From NCBI RefSeq assembly GCF_002733955.1, contig NZ_NVXQ01000004.1, forward strand, positions 62,001-126,000: DNA of 64,000 nucleotides, given 5' to 3'. The notes beneath the pieces were generated by a model. The model saw only the letters and a program-made list of their open reading frames with translations. It was not told the origin of the DNA and searched no databases. The position numbers and the translations under genes were made by a program. Source of the DNA: Hoeflea sp. GTDB taxonomy: Bacteria > Pseudomonadota > Alphaproteobacteria > Rhizobiales > Rhizobiaceae. Shown piece by piece: positions 1-8,584 of this stretch. Position 1 is the stretch's first letter; every line of letters starts with the position of its first letter.

Positions 1-567
1 CGACTTGAGCTGCTCGAGAATCCGGAACAGGTGATCGGCCTCCGCAGGCGTCAGCACGCCGGTGGGTTCGTCAAGGATCAGGATCTCGGCGCCGCGATAG
101 AGCGCCTTGAGGATCTCGACGCGCTGCTGAAGGCCGACCGGGAGTTCCTCGATGACGGCATCGGGATCGACCTCAAGCTCGTATTCCTGCTCGAGCCGGC
201 GCAATTCGTCGCGTGCCTTGGTGATGCCGGCATTGAGGACCTGGCTTTCCTCGGCGCCCAGCATGATGTTTTCGAGAACGGTGAAATTCTCGACCAGCAT
301 GAAATGCTGGTGGACCATGCCGATGCCGGCCGCGATCGCCGCGTTCGGATCCTTGATCACGGTCTTCCTGCCATCGACGAAGATGTCGCCCGCGCCGGCC
401 TGGTAGAAACCGTAGAGGATCGACATCAGGGTCGATTTTCCAGCGCCGTTCTCGCCGATGATTCCGTGAATGGTGCCCTTGCGGACACGCATGTTGATGT
501 TCTTGTTGGCGTGAACGAGACCGAATTTCTTGTCGATCCCCTTCAGCTCAATGGCAATGTCGTTCAT
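1..567 (-). CDS. ABC transporter ATP-binding protein, nucleoside/BMP type (3' end outside window)
   Basis: ATPase that would energise uptake of nucleosides or a related solute bound by a BMP-family lipoprotein. The first 189 residues are visible; the gene runs off the left edge. Translation from the ATG at 565-567 gives Walker A GENGAGKST at about residue 35, the Q-loop stretch MVHQHFMLVENFTVLEN, a degenerate signature LPVGLQQRVEILKALYRG and Walker B ILILDEPTGVLTP. The LPVGLQQ signature and the HQHFMLV motif are characteristic of the double-ATPase sugar/nucleoside subgroup that works with BMP-type binding proteins (family knowledge), so the full protein is probably about 500 aa with two nucleotide-binding domains. 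Permease genes would be expected to the left, outside the window. Substrate is inferred from subgroup only. Confidence 0.9.
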   Translation of the reverse strand, partial: MNDIAIELKGIDKKFGLVHANKNINMRVRKGTIHGIIGENGAGKSTLMSILYGFYQAGAGDIFVDGRKTVIKDPNAAIAAGIGMVHQHFMLVENFTVLENIMLGAEESQVLNAGITKARDELRRLEQEYELEVDPDAVIEELPVGLQQRVEILKALYRGAEILILDEPTGVLTPAEADHLFRILEQLKS

Positions 568-866
568 GTCCCCTCGTCTTTTTTGTTTGCCGTCACCGGC
601 TCATCGCCGGCGCAGCTTGCGGTCCAAAACGTCACATCGCCCTTGAAACGCTGAGCTCGTCTGTCCCTTGAGGTCGTGTGCGGCCTGTCGAAAACCGATA
701 CAAATTTTCGGGCCAATGCTTTAGTCTCGACAGTTCTGATTGCAAAGTCCAGAATCAAATGAGAGCGCAGTTTTTGTGGCCGATTGTTTTCAACATGGCC
801 GGGTACCGGGTGCGGGCCAGGTCCGGGCTCTTGCCCCCAGGCGCATGACATGGTGAAAGCAGGCCT

Positions 867-1301
867 ATGACAAGATCGCCACCACCACCCCGCACCGCCT
901 TCAAGGCGTTTCGCGAGCTGCAGACCCGCTGGGCGGACAATGATGTCTATGGCCACATGAACAATGTGGTCCACTATCAGCTGTTCGACACGGCCATCAA
1001 TCACTGGCTGATTGAACAGGGGCTGCTTGATCCGCTCAAGGGTGAGATTGTCGGGCTGGTTGTCGAAACCGGCTGCCGCTACCACGCCGAGGCGATGTTT
1101 CCGGACGCGATCACCGCCGGCATCAGCGTCGAGCGGCTTGGCGGATCCTCGGTCACCTACACAATCGGCCTGTTCCGCAATGACGAGGAGACGGCCTTCG
1201 CTGACGGCCGGTTTGTCCATGTCTATGTCGACCGCGCGGCACGGCGGCCGGTTCAGTTGCCGGAGACCTGGCGCGCAGTTCTCGGGACCATCGAAACATG
1301 A
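867..1301 (+). CDS. 4-hydroxybenzoyl-CoA-type (YbgC/FadM-like) acyl-CoA thioesterase
   Basis: Hot-dog fold thioesterase of 144 aa, predicted to hydrolyse an acyl-CoA thioester in the cytoplasm. The 4HBT signature RWADNDVYGHMNN lies at residues 21-33; Asp26 is the likely catalytic acid/base and the G-H-M-N-N run packs around the thioester. The length fits single-domain family members. The start ATG at 867 follows an AAGCAGG purine run; an ATG a few bases upstream (852) is closed at once by a stop. The end overlaps slyX by four bases (ATGA), so the two are co-transcribed. The 568-866 gap to the divergent ABC gene holds no ORF I can support and should carry both promoters. Chain-length specificity cannot be told. 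Confidence 0.88.
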   Translation: MTRSPPPPRTAFKAFRELQTRWADNDVYGHMNNVVHYQLFDTAINHWLIEQGLLDPLKGEIVGLVVETGCRYHAEAMFPDAITAGISVERLGGSSVTYTIGLFRNDEETAFADGRFVHVYVDRAARRPVQLPETWRAVLGTIET

Positions 1302-1528
1302 GCGAAAAAGACGAGACCAGCATCGACACCGAAACCCGGCTTGTGCGGCTCGAGGAACTGGTCGCGCACCAGCAGGCCGCGATCGAGGACCTGTCGCGGC
1401 AATTGACCGAAGGCTGGAAACAGAGCGAGAAGCTACGCAAGGAGCTGGCCCGGCTCACCGACCGGTTCGATGAGCTTGAAGACGGCGCTGACGCCCCGCC
1501 CGCCAATCAGCCGCCGCCACACTGGTAG
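1298..1528 (+). CDS. slyX: SlyX family protein
   Basis: Small acidic coiled-coil protein of 76 aa. Residues about 10-65 show the heptad pattern of SlyX (RLVRLEELVAHQQAAIEDLS, then KLRKELARLTDRFDEL) and the end is the usual proline-rich tail PPPHW. SlyX is widespread in Proteobacteria but its molecular role is not established. The ATG overlaps the thioesterase stop in an ATGA, which fixes the start. It converges on the minus-strand sugar operon, whose last gene stops 21 bp away. Confidence 0.85.
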   Translation: MSEKDETSIDTETRLVRLEELVAHQQAAIEDLSRQLTEGWKQSEKLRKELARLTDRFDELEDGADAPPANQPPPHW

Positions 1529-1549
1529 GTTGACGCTTCACGTGCGCGG

Positions 1550-2383
1550 TCAGCTCGCGGCTGGCTCATAGCTGACGAAGGCGAAGCGGCTGCCATCGGG
1601 CGACCAGCAGGGCACATTGATGGTGCCTTGGCCGCCAAACAATTTCAGCAGCGTGCGGACAGATCCGTCAACCAGGTCGAGCAGCCACAATTCGACATCG
1701 CGGTCGCGCGGGTGGCCTTCGGTTCCAGGCTGGTAGCTCAGATACAGAATCTTGCCGCCACCGGGCGCGGGATGCGGAAACCAGTTGACCCGGTCGTCAG
1801 CGGTCATCTGCTCGGGCATGCCACCAGCGGCCGGAATTCGCCACAGATCCATGGAACCGCCTCGATCGGAATTGAACCAGATCCAGGCGCCATCGGGCGA
1901 ACAGTCCGGCCCGTCATAATGGCCGCCGCCGCTGACGAGGTGCTGTTCGGCGCCGCCCTCAATTTCGATCGTGTAGAGGCCGAAGACATCCTCGCGGCGG
2001 CCGACATAGGCGAGCGTCTTGCCGTCCGGCGACCAGCCATGCCACCAGGAGGGCACCTTTTCGGTGATGCGGCGCGGGGTGCCGCCGGTGATTGGCAGAA
2101 TCCAGATGCAGGATTGCCCGGTGTCCGTGGAATCGCTGATCACCAGTCGGCTGCCATCGGGCGAAATGCCGTGGTCATTGTTGCAGTTGATCGCATGACC
2201 GGTGTCGATGGCACCAAGCGCCGGCGCATCAAGCGGAATCCGGAACATGCGGCCATCGCCGTTGACGACCAGCGAGCTGCCGTCGGGCATCCAGTTCGGC
2301 GCTTCGATCAGCCGCGGCGTCGACAGAACCTCCTCGACGACACCGGTGGTCAGGTCGTAGATACACAGCTGGCTGCGCATCAA
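1550..2383 (-). CDS. TolB-like beta-propeller (PD40 repeat) protein
   Basis: A 277-aa protein built of PD40/TolB-type blades: recurring W-SPDG / SPDGSRL / SPDGAWIWF motifs at roughly residues 29-36, 73-80, 117-125, 161-170 and 259-267, each followed by a 'DLWRIPAAGG'-like strand. There is no signal peptide, so it should be cytoplasmic, unlike the periplasmic TolB of the Tol-Pal system. Such propellers sit at the end of many sugar catabolic operons; some relatives are oligogalacturonate lyases (PL22), which also have TolB-like blades, so an enzymatic role on an oligosaccharide is possible. Its ATG overlaps the GH43 stop by four bases, making it the last gene of the 11.7-1.5 kb operon. Function is inferred from context only. 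Confidence 0.75.
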   Translation of the reverse strand: MMRSQLCIYDLTTGVVEEVLSTPRLIEAPNWMPDGSSLVVNGDGRMFRIPLDAPALGAIDTGHAINCNNDHGISPDGSRLVISDSTDTGQSCIWILPITGGTPRRITEKVPSWWHGWSPDGKTLAYVGRREDVFGLYTIEIEGGAEQHLVSGGGHYDGPDCSPDGAWIWFNSDRGGSMDLWRIPAAGGMPEQMTADDRVNWFPHPAPGGGKILYLSYQPGTEGHPRDRDVELWLLDLVDGSVRTLLKLFGGQGTINVPCWSPDGSRFAFVSYEPAAS

Positions 2384-3996
2384 CTGTCCGTCGGGATATA
2401 GGCGAAGCGGTCAAAATCCGCCTCGATCGCGCTGCCAGAAGTGTCGAAAGCGGCCATTCCGGTGAAGGCACCGGTGAAGGACGCATGCTCGCCGCGGCCG
2501 CCTTCATCGGAGATGACGCTGGCATCGAGCACGGGACCGACCGGTGTCCAGTCCTCCCCTGAGACTCGGTAGAAGAACTGCAATTCGGCCCCTTCGACAT
2601 TCATTGCCAGCTCGACCGCACCGTCTTTTGGCAAGGCAACCGGCTTGTCGAGCGGGAACTGCAGCTTGCCGTGCGGCCAGTCGCCGGGACAGCTCAGGAT
2701 GGACAGCACACGGCCGTGCTCTTCATGCCAGGTGACGGCGAGATAGTGGAACTTGTTGCGGTTGTAATAATGCACCAGTCCGGCGGTCTGCTGGAAATTG
2801 CGTGGCGCAAAGCTGACGCTGGTCTCGGCTCGGAAACCCAGATGCTCCTGCCGCCGCGCCACCAATGCCTGTTCGAACCAGCTGCCGATGGATTCGCGTG
2901 CGTGCAACCTGAGCGCGGAGCCGGTCAGCGAAAAAATCCGTTCCGGGTGCGGCGTGCGGAGCCACTGGAATTCTTCCGGCAAGGTGTCGCCGGTGAAATC
3001 CCGGTGGATGGCCTCGTCCGGCAGTTTGCGGCTCGCCGGATCGGGTGCAGGCACCTCGACATCGGGGACCAGCCCGCCCTGGGCCAGGCGCAACCAGCCA
3101 TCCTCGCCCCAGACGCATTTCTGCAGCCCGGTCTCGCGGCCCAGCGGCGAGCGGCGGACGCCCGGCAGTGGCCGCGAGCAGAGATGGGTGTGATAGACCT
3201 CGCCGTCCGGGGTTTCGACCATCTGGCCATGACCGGCGCGCTGCAAAACAGCGTCGGGTGCATCCTTGGAGGTCATCAGGAAAGTGTCGGGGTGCAGCTC
3301 GTAAGGACCCGTGAGATCGCGGGACCGCGCCATGGTGACGGCGTGATCATAGCCGGTGCCGCCCTCGGCCACGGTGATATAGTACCAGCCGTCGCGCCGG
3401 AACAGATGCGCGCCTTCGACGAGCCCGTGATCGCTGCCGGCGAAAATATTGACCGGATCGCCCACCAGCTTGCCGGCGCCTGCATCATATTCCTGCGCCA
3501 GAATGCCTGCAAAGGCCGGGTGCTTCGGGCTGCCACCGACCGAATCGGTGCGGTGGTTCCAGACCATGTTGAGGAACCATTTGCGGCCGTCGTCATCATG
3601 AAACAGCGAAGGATCGAAGCCGGACGAATTGACATAGACCGGATCGGACCAGGGACCGGCGATGTCGGGCGCGGTGACGATGTAATTGTGCGCATCCTTG
3701 AAGTTGCCGTCGAGCCGCTTCACGTCGGTGTAGACCAGCCAGAACAGCCCGTCGGCGTAAGACAGGCACGGCGCCCAGATGCCGCAGGAATCGGGGTTGC
3801 CGCGCATGTCGAGCTGGCTGGCGCGATTGAGCGGGCGACCGACCAGGCGCCAGTTGACCAGATCCGTCGAGTGATGGATCTGGACGCCGGGATACCACTC
3901 GAAGGTCGAGGTGGCGATGTAATAATCCGGTCCTGCCCGGCAGATCGAAGGGTCCGGATTGAAGCCGGGCAGAATCGGATTGATGATCTGGCTCAT
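2380..3996 (-). CDS. Glycoside hydrolase family 43, beta-xylosidase/alpha-arabinofuranosidase-like
   Basis: Predicted intracellular exo-acting glycosidase of 538 aa that trims xylo- or arabino-oligosaccharides imported by the operon's ABC transporter. The five-bladed GH43 domain opens with NPILPGFNPDPSICRAG; the catalytic triad is visible as Asp15 (general base), Asp128 in SSGFDPSLF (pKa modulator) and Glu194 in LVEGAHLF (general acid). From about residue 330 the protein has a beta-sandwich of the XynB C-terminal type that completes the active site in GH43_11 xylosidases. The overall length matches that subfamily. No signal peptide is present. Start ATG 3994-3996 overlaps the GFA stop and the end overlaps the TolB-like gene, both by four bases. 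Xylosidase versus arabinofuranosidase cannot be decided from sequence alone. Confidence 0.92.
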   Translation of the reverse strand: MSQIINPILPGFNPDPSICRAGPDYYIATSTFEWYPGVQIHHSTDLVNWRLVGRPLNRASQLDMRGNPDSCGIWAPCLSYADGLFWLVYTDVKRLDGNFKDAHNYIVTAPDIAGPWSDPVYVNSSGFDPSLFHDDDGRKWFLNMVWNHRTDSVGGSPKHPAFAGILAQEYDAGAGKLVGDPVNIFAGSDHGLVEGAHLFRRDGWYYITVAEGGTGYDHAVTMARSRDLTGPYELHPDTFLMTSKDAPDAVLQRAGHGQMVETPDGEVYHTHLCSRPLPGVRRSPLGRETGLQKCVWGEDGWLRLAQGGLVPDVEVPAPDPASRKLPDEAIHRDFTGDTLPEEFQWLRTPHPERIFSLTGSALRLHARESIGSWFEQALVARRQEHLGFRAETSVSFAPRNFQQTAGLVHYYNRNKFHYLAVTWHEEHGRVLSILSCPGDWPHGKLQFPLDKPVALPKDGAVELAMNVEGAELQFFYRVSGEDWTPVGPVLDASVISDEGGRGEHASFTGAFTGMAAFDTSGSAIEADFDRFAYIPTDS

Positions 3997-4412
3997 GGCG
4001 CAGCCTCCTGATAGGCGGGCAGCCCGGCAGGCAAGGTATCCCAGGCCTGGCGTGTCCGCGTGAACTGGGCCTTTTCGGGCGTGAACAAATGCCGGTCATC
4101 GAGACTGCCGGCATAGATCGTGACAAAATCCGGCGCGGCCTCCGGCGTTCCGAACAGCACGCTGTGGCAATTGGCGCAAAAGTTTCGGATCGCCCTCAAG
4201 CCGCTGCCGCCGGTGACTGTCGACATGACCGCTGGGCCATCCACCGTGAAGCCCGACCTGGCCACGCCCATGATCGGAACGTGGCCGGTCCCGGATGCCT
4301 TTTGGCAATCCACGCAATAGCACAACAGGCTGAACAGCATCGGGCCACTCACCTCGTAGCGGGTTTGTCCGCACAGGCAACCGCCCGTTATGCGCAATGC
4401 GGCGGCTTTCAC
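3993..4412 (-). CDS. GFA/CENP-V domain zinc protein
   Basis: A 139-aa Mss4-like fold protein of the GFA family (named after glutathione-dependent formaldehyde-activating enzyme). Zinc ligands are visible: CLC at residues 12-14, CYCVDC at 31-36 and CANC at 79-82. The family's general biochemical role is doubtful and most members are uncharacterised. I choose the GTG at 4410-4412 because it overlaps the aldo-keto reductase stop as GTGA, the same spacing used by the other genes of this operon, and the GFA domain starts a few residues later. An ATG at 4449-4451 would add 13 residues inside the upstream gene. It lies between an aldo-keto reductase and GH43, which suggests a role in sugar or aldehyde handling, but that is inference. 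Confidence 0.85.
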   Translation of the reverse strand: MKAAALRITGGCLCGQTRYEVSGPMLFSLLCYCVDCQKASGTGHVPIMGVARSGFTVDGPAVMSTVTGGSGLRAIRNFCANCHSVLFGTPEAAPDFVTIYAGSLDDRHLFTPEKAQFTRTRQAWDTLPAGLPAYQEAAP

Positions 4413-5452
4413 TTTCTCGAGGGTCCCTTTCTCTCGGCGGATGCCGCCCACAGGTTGATGTCGGCGTCACGGGCATAGGTGTCGATCTCGGCCAGTTCGG
4501 CTTCGGTGAACTCCTGATTGTCGAGCGCGCCGACGCAGTCGATGATCTGCTGCGGCTTGCTGGCGCCGATCAGGGCTGTCGTCACCCGCCCGCCGCGCAG
4601 CACCCAGGCCAGCGCCATTTGCGCCAGCGTCTGGCCGCGGCGCTTGGCGATCTCGTTGAGCGCCTTGATGTTGTTCAGATTGCGCTCGTTGAGGAAGCCT
4701 GTCTGAAGCGACTTTTCCTGCGCCGCGCGGCTGTCTTCGGGGATGCCGTTGAGATACTTGGTGGTCAGCATGCCCTGGGCCAGCGGCGAGAACACGATCG
4801 AGCCGATGCCTTCCTCGTCGAGCGTATCAAGCAGGCCGTCATCCTCGACCCAGCGGTTGATCATCGAATAGCTCGGCTGATGGATCAGGCACGGGGTGCC
4901 GAGCTGCTTGAGGATCGCTGCGGCTTCCTTGGTGCGCTTGGAATTATAGCTCGAAATTCCGGCATAAAGCGCCCGGCCCGAGCGGACGATGTGATCGAGC
5001 GCCATCATGGTTTCTTCCAGCGGCGTATCCGGATCGTAGCGGTGCGAATAGAAGATATCGACGTAATCCAGCCCCATGCGCTTGAGGCTCTGGTCGCAGC
5101 TCGAAACCAGATATTTGCGGCTGCCCCACTCGCCATAAGGACCTGGCCACATGTTGTAGCCGGCCTTGGACGAGATCACGAGTTCGTCGCGCAGGCCATG
5201 GAAATCGGTTTTCAGGATTTCGCCGAATGCGGTTTCGGCCGAGCCGGGAGGCGGGCCGTAATTGTTGGCGAGATCGAAATGGGTGATCCCGTGATCGAAC
5301 GCGGTGCGGCACAGTTCGCGCTTGAGTTCGTGCGGCGTGTCACCACCGAAATTGTGCCACAGGCCGAGCGAGATCGCCGGCAGTTTGAGCCCGGATCGTC
5401 CGGTACGGCGATAGCTCATGGACTCATAGCGGTCGGGTGAGGGTTTCCACAT
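4409..5452 (-). CDS. Aldo-keto reductase, L-glyceraldehyde-3-phosphate reductase (YghZ/MgrA)-like
   Basis: NADPH-dependent aldehyde/ketone reductase of 347 aa with an (alpha/beta)8 barrel. The catalytic tetrad is readable: Asp60 and Tyr65 in HFDLANNYG, Lys96 in ISSKAGY, His137 in FYSHRYD. The MWPGPYGEWGSRKYL block after the catalytic lysine is typical of the YghZ/MgrA and Kv-beta-like AKR branch, which reduces L-glyceraldehyde 3-phosphate and methylglyoxal (family knowledge). It is embedded in the sugar operon between a Gfo/Idh/MocA dehydrogenase and a GFA protein, so its physiological substrate is more likely a sugar or its breakdown product. Two bases separate it from the upstream Gfo gene. 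Start ATG at 5450-5452; a second in-frame ATG 11 codons in is possible. Confidence 0.9.
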   Translation of the reverse strand: MWKPSPDRYESMSYRRTGRSGLKLPAISLGLWHNFGGDTPHELKRELCRTAFDHGITHFDLANNYGPPPGSAETAFGEILKTDFHGLRDELVISSKAGYNMWPGPYGEWGSRKYLVSSCDQSLKRMGLDYVDIFYSHRYDPDTPLEETMMALDHIVRSGRALYAGISSYNSKRTKEAAAILKQLGTPCLIHQPSYSMINRWVEDDGLLDTLDEEGIGSIVFSPLAQGMLTTKYLNGIPEDSRAAQEKSLQTGFLNERNLNNIKALNEIAKRRGQTLAQMALAWVLRGGRVTTALIGASKPQQIIDCVGALDNQEFTEAELAEIDTYARDADINLWAASAERKGPSRK

Positions 5453-5454
5453 GT

Positions 5455-6600
5455 CTAGGCCTCTTTCTTGTTCAGCAGCGCTGCAGCTTCCTCGATACCG
5501 AGGGGGGCCGGCTGTTCGCAGCTTGTGGTCGGGCGAATGAACGTGCCGGATTCTCCCGAACGGAGAATGGCTGTCATCACATCTACCACATGAAGCGCAA
5601 ATTCAAGCGAGCAACGGTGCGGACGGTTTTCGAGAATGGCGAGCGCCATGTCGGCGAGGCCTGCCGTGCGGTAATTGGCCATCATGCCCTGGTTGTGCTT
5701 CTGGTTGGGCACGCCGAGCGCATGTTCCCATGCGGGCAGATCGCGGGCTTCTCCACCCTGTCCGACCAGCTCGACCTTGCCGCCGAAGAAGTTCGGATCC
5801 GGAACCACCAGGCTGGCTTCGGTGCCGTAAAGCTCCATCGGGCGGTGGCCGTGGGTCTTGACGTCCCAACTGGTGCCGAGTGTGACAAGGGCTCCGTTGG
5901 CGAATTCGAGAACCGCATGGACCGTGGTCGGCGTCTCGACGGTGATCATCTCGCCATGGCGCGGCTCCGAGGTGATCTTGCGCTCTGGGCTGGGGATCGC
6001 AGTCATGGCGGCAACGCGGACCACCGGACCGATCAGCTGCACCAGGTTGGAAATGTAATAGGGCCCGAGATCAAGGATCGGTCCGCCGCCGGGCTTGAAG
6101 AAGAAATCCGGGTTGGGGTGCCAGTGCTCCATGCCGGGGCTCAGCACATGACAGGTGCCGCCGGTGATGCGGCCGGCAGCGCCAGATTCCACCAGATGCC
6201 GCGCCAGCTGATGGGCGCCGCCGAGGAAGGTGTCGGGCGCCGAACCGACACGCAGGCCCTTCCGGGCCGCCCGTTCGGCCAGATCGCGACCTTCTTCCAC
6301 CGAGAGCACGAAGGGTTTTTCCGAAAACACGTGCTTGCCCGCATCGAGCACCTGGGCCGAAACGGCGTAATGCACCGCAGGTACCGTCAGGTTGACGACC
6401 ATGTCGATGTCGTCAGACGCCAGCATGTCTTCGACGCTCTGGGCGCGAATGCCGTATTCGGCAGCACGGGCCTTGGCGGCGTCAGCATTGATATCGGCGC
6501 AGGCGCGCACCTCGATGCCTTTGAACAGGGGCGCGAGCCCGAGATAGGAGGTGGAAATATTGCCGCATCCGATGATGCCGACGCCGAGAACTTTTGCCAT
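5455..6600 (-). CDS. Gfo/Idh/MocA family oxidoreductase
   Basis: NAD(P)-dependent sugar or inositol dehydrogenase of 381 aa. The N-terminal Rossmann motif GVGIIGCGNIS is at residues 6-16 and the family's EKP catalytic-lysine motif appears in HVFSEKPFVLS near residue 100. The GGGPILDLGPYYISNLVQL block is the second conserved motif of the alpha/beta domain. I start at the ATG of MAKVLGVG (6598-6600), which lies five bases after the isomerase stop and behind a GGAG purine run; the open frame extends nine codons further but those overlap the isomerase gene. It is paired with the sugar isomerase/epimerase, a common combination in myo-inositol-like or unusual-sugar pathways. The exact sugar is unknown. 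Confidence 0.9.
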   Translation of the reverse strand: MAKVLGVGIIGCGNISTSYLGLAPLFKGIEVRACADINADAAKARAAEYGIRAQSVEDMLASDDIDMVVNLTVPAVHYAVSAQVLDAGKHVFSEKPFVLSVEEGRDLAERAARKGLRVGSAPDTFLGGAHQLARHLVESGAAGRITGGTCHVLSPGMEHWHPNPDFFFKPGGGPILDLGPYYISNLVQLIGPVVRVAAMTAIPSPERKITSEPRHGEMITVETPTTVHAVLEFANGALVTLGTSWDVKTHGHRPMELYGTEASLVVPDPNFFGGKVELVGQGGEARDLPAWEHALGVPNQKHNQGMMANYRTAGLADMALAILENRPHRCSLEFALHVVDVMTAILRSGESGTFIRPTTSCEQPAPLGIEEAAALLNKKEA

Positions 6601-6605
6601 ATCGC

Positions 6606-7358
6606 CTACTCCGAAGTGCTGCGGCACCAGTCGAGCGATCGCGATGCGAACCGGCTGATGTCGGAGGGGTTGTCATGTTCCATGATGAAAAGCGTCGCCG
6701 GCGCACTGGCCTTGAGCTGGGTGAACAACGCCGTCCAGTCAACGGTGCCGTGGCCGACATCGGCCCAGCCGTCTTCATCCAGGCATTCGCCTTGCGGCGC
6801 GATGTCCTTGACGTGGACCGCGGTGATCCGCTTGCCGAAGCGGGAAACCCAGTCGGCCGCATCGGCGCCGCCGCGAATGACCCAGGCGATGTCGGCTTCC
6901 CATTCCAGCTCGGGTGCCGCCTCCAAGAGGATCTGCATCGGCACTGATCCATCGCCGAGCGGCACGAATTCGAAATCATGATTGTGCCAACCGAAGCCGT
7001 AGCCGGCGGCGCGGACCTTTTCGCCCACGGCACTCAGACGGGCGGCGAAAGCCTGCCAGCCGGCCTTGTCGGCGGGGCGCTGCTCGGCGGTGATGTGCGG
7101 GCAGTAGATCTGCTTGATGCCAAGCGTCGAGGCGGTTTTCAGAACGCCGTCCAGATCGCCTTCAAGCGCATCGATTGAAAAATGCCCCGACGGCATGGAC
7201 ACGCCGTTCTGGTCCATCAGCTTGCGGAAGGCGGCGGGATCTTCATAGACCCCGCCGAAGCCTTCGACATTCTTGTATCCGGCGGCGGCGAGCATCGCCA
7301 GGACGTCCGACCAGGGCTGGAAATTGCGAGCGCTGTAGAGCTGAAATGAGAAATCCAT
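6606..7358 (-). CDS. Sugar phosphate isomerase/epimerase (AP endonuclease 2-like TIM barrel)
   Basis: TIM-barrel protein of 250 aa in the xylose-isomerase-like/IolE-IolI superfamily, which isomerises or epimerises sugars with a bound divalent metal. Candidate metal ligands are in GFGWHNHDFEF (histidines and Glu near residues 122-130), the Asp of EADIAWV, the His of TAVHVKD and the Glu of IMEHDNP. Length fits the single-domain subgroup. The ATG at 7356-7358 has an AGGAAAG ribosome site about nine bases upstream. It is the first catabolic gene after the transporter block, with 138 bp separating it from the ATPase gene; I see no convincing terminator in that gap, so continued transcription is likely. 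Confidence 0.88.
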   Translation of the reverse strand: MDFSFQLYSARNFQPWSDVLAMLAAAGYKNVEGFGGVYEDPAAFRKLMDQNGVSMPSGHFSIDALEGDLDGVLKTASTLGIKQIYCPHITAEQRPADKAGWQAFAARLSAVGEKVRAAGYGFGWHNHDFEFVPLGDGSVPMQILLEAAPELEWEADIAWVIRGGADAADWVSRFGKRITAVHVKDIAPQGECLDEDGWADVGHGTVDWTALFTQLKASAPATLFIMEHDNPSDISRFASRSLDWCRSTSE

Positions 7359-7496
7359 CGGTTTGAACTTTCCTGATTGTGCAGTGTCTCGAAATGTCTG
7401 GTCCGCCAGTCTTCATCATCGTGCCGATGAAACAGGCGGTGGCTGTGCAGCTGCAGGCGCGCGTCGGGCTGCGGCTCCTGATTTTCCAGACGGCCG

Positions 7497-8579
7497 TCAG
7501 AGCCGCAATTCTCTCGCCGCGTCGAAGATGGAGGCCTTGGCCGGATCAAAGCCTATGCGGACGGTCTGACCCGCATGCAGCGGGCTTTGCCCATCGACGC
7601 GGAAACGAAATTCCTTGCCGTCAAGCACGGCCCAGACCAGCGTGTCGGCGCCCATCGGCTCGACCACCTCGATTTCGACGTCTGCACTGAAAGGTTCATC
7701 CGACGCAGCAGGGCCGCAGCTGACATGTTCCGGCCGGATGCCGAAAATGGCCTTGTCGGGCCGGTCATCGCGGACAAAGGGATAGCGTGACAGCGGGATC
7801 TGGGTGGAGGCGAAGTTGAAGCTCGATTCGCCGGCGCCGGAGATTTCGCCCTCGATGAAATTCATCCCCGGCGAGCCCATGAAGCCCGCGACATAGAGAT
7901 TGACCGGGCGGTTGTAGATCTCGTGCGGTGAATCCAGCTGCTGGATGATGCCGTTGCGCATGATCGCGATCCGGTCGGCCAGGGTCAGCGCCTCGATCTG
8001 GTCGTGGGTGACGTAGATCATCGTGTTCTTGAGCCGGTGATGCAGCCGCTTGATCTCGACCCGCAGCTCGGCGCGCAGCTTGGCGTCGAGATTGGACAGC
8101 GGTTCGTCAAACAGGAACACATCGACATCACGGACCAGGGCGCGGCCGATGGCGACGCGCTGGCGCTGGCCGCCTGAAAGCTGAGCCGGCTTGCGCTGCA
8201 GAAGCGGTTCGATCTGCAGCACTTCGGCTGCGCGGGCAATGCGCTTGGCGATCTCGTCCTTCGGCATGCGGGCATTCTTCAGGCCGAATGCCAGATTGCC
8301 CTCGACCGACATCTGCGGATAGAGCGCGTAGGACTGGAACACCATGCCGATGCCACGTTCGCTCGGCTCGGCCCAGGTGACATTGTTGCCGCCGATGAAG
8401 ATCTGGCCATCGGAGATATCCAGCAGCCCGGCGATGCAGTTGAGCAGGGTTGACTTGCCACAGCCCGACGGCCCGAGAAGGACGAGGAATTCGCCTTCGT
8501 CGATGTCGAGGTTGAGCGATTTGAGAACCTCGAGAGACCCGAATTTCAAGGTCAGGTCACGGATCGATACACTGGTCAC
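7497..8579 (-). CDS. CUT1 sugar ABC transporter ATP-binding protein (UgpC/MalK/MsmK type)
   Basis: Energy-coupling subunit of 360 aa for the upstream permeases. Walker A GPSGCGKS is at residues 36-43, the Q-loop Gln82 in MVFQSYALYP, signature LSGGQRQR at 134-141, Walker B and D-loop VFLFDEPLSNLD at 154-165, and switch His192 in VTHDQ. Residues after about 240 form the TOBE/OB regulatory domain of MalK-like ATPases (GIRPEHV). The frame stays open far upstream into the permease gene, but the sensible start is the GTG at 8577-8579: it gives the standard length, begins right before the conserved SIRDLTLKFG strand, and has an AAAGGG site about nine bases upstream that overlaps the permease stop. 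Confidence 0.95.
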   Translation of the reverse strand: MTSVSIRDLTLKFGSLEVLKSLNLDIDEGEFLVLLGPSGCGKSTLLNCIAGLLDISDGQIFIGGNNVTWAEPSERGIGMVFQSYALYPQMSVEGNLAFGLKNARMPKDEIAKRIARAAEVLQIEPLLQRKPAQLSGGQRQRVAIGRALVRDVDVFLFDEPLSNLDAKLRAELRVEIKRLHHRLKNTMIYVTHDQIEALTLADRIAIMRNGIIQQLDSPHEIYNRPVNLYVAGFMGSPGMNFIEGEISGAGESSFNFASTQIPLSRYPFVRDDRPDKAIFGIRPEHVSCGPAASDEPFSADVEIEVVEPMGADTLVWAVLDGKEFRFRVDGQSPLHAGQTVRIGFDPAKASIFDAARELRL

Positions 8580-8584
8580 GATAC

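Noticed and set aside
31-654. 207-codon plus-strand frame at the left edge
   Set aside because: Antisense to the partial ABC ATPase, which has all its motifs on the minus strand.
564-1220. 218-codon minus-strand frame
   Set aside because: Overlaps the thioesterase gene antisense and a non-coding gap; no family resemblance.
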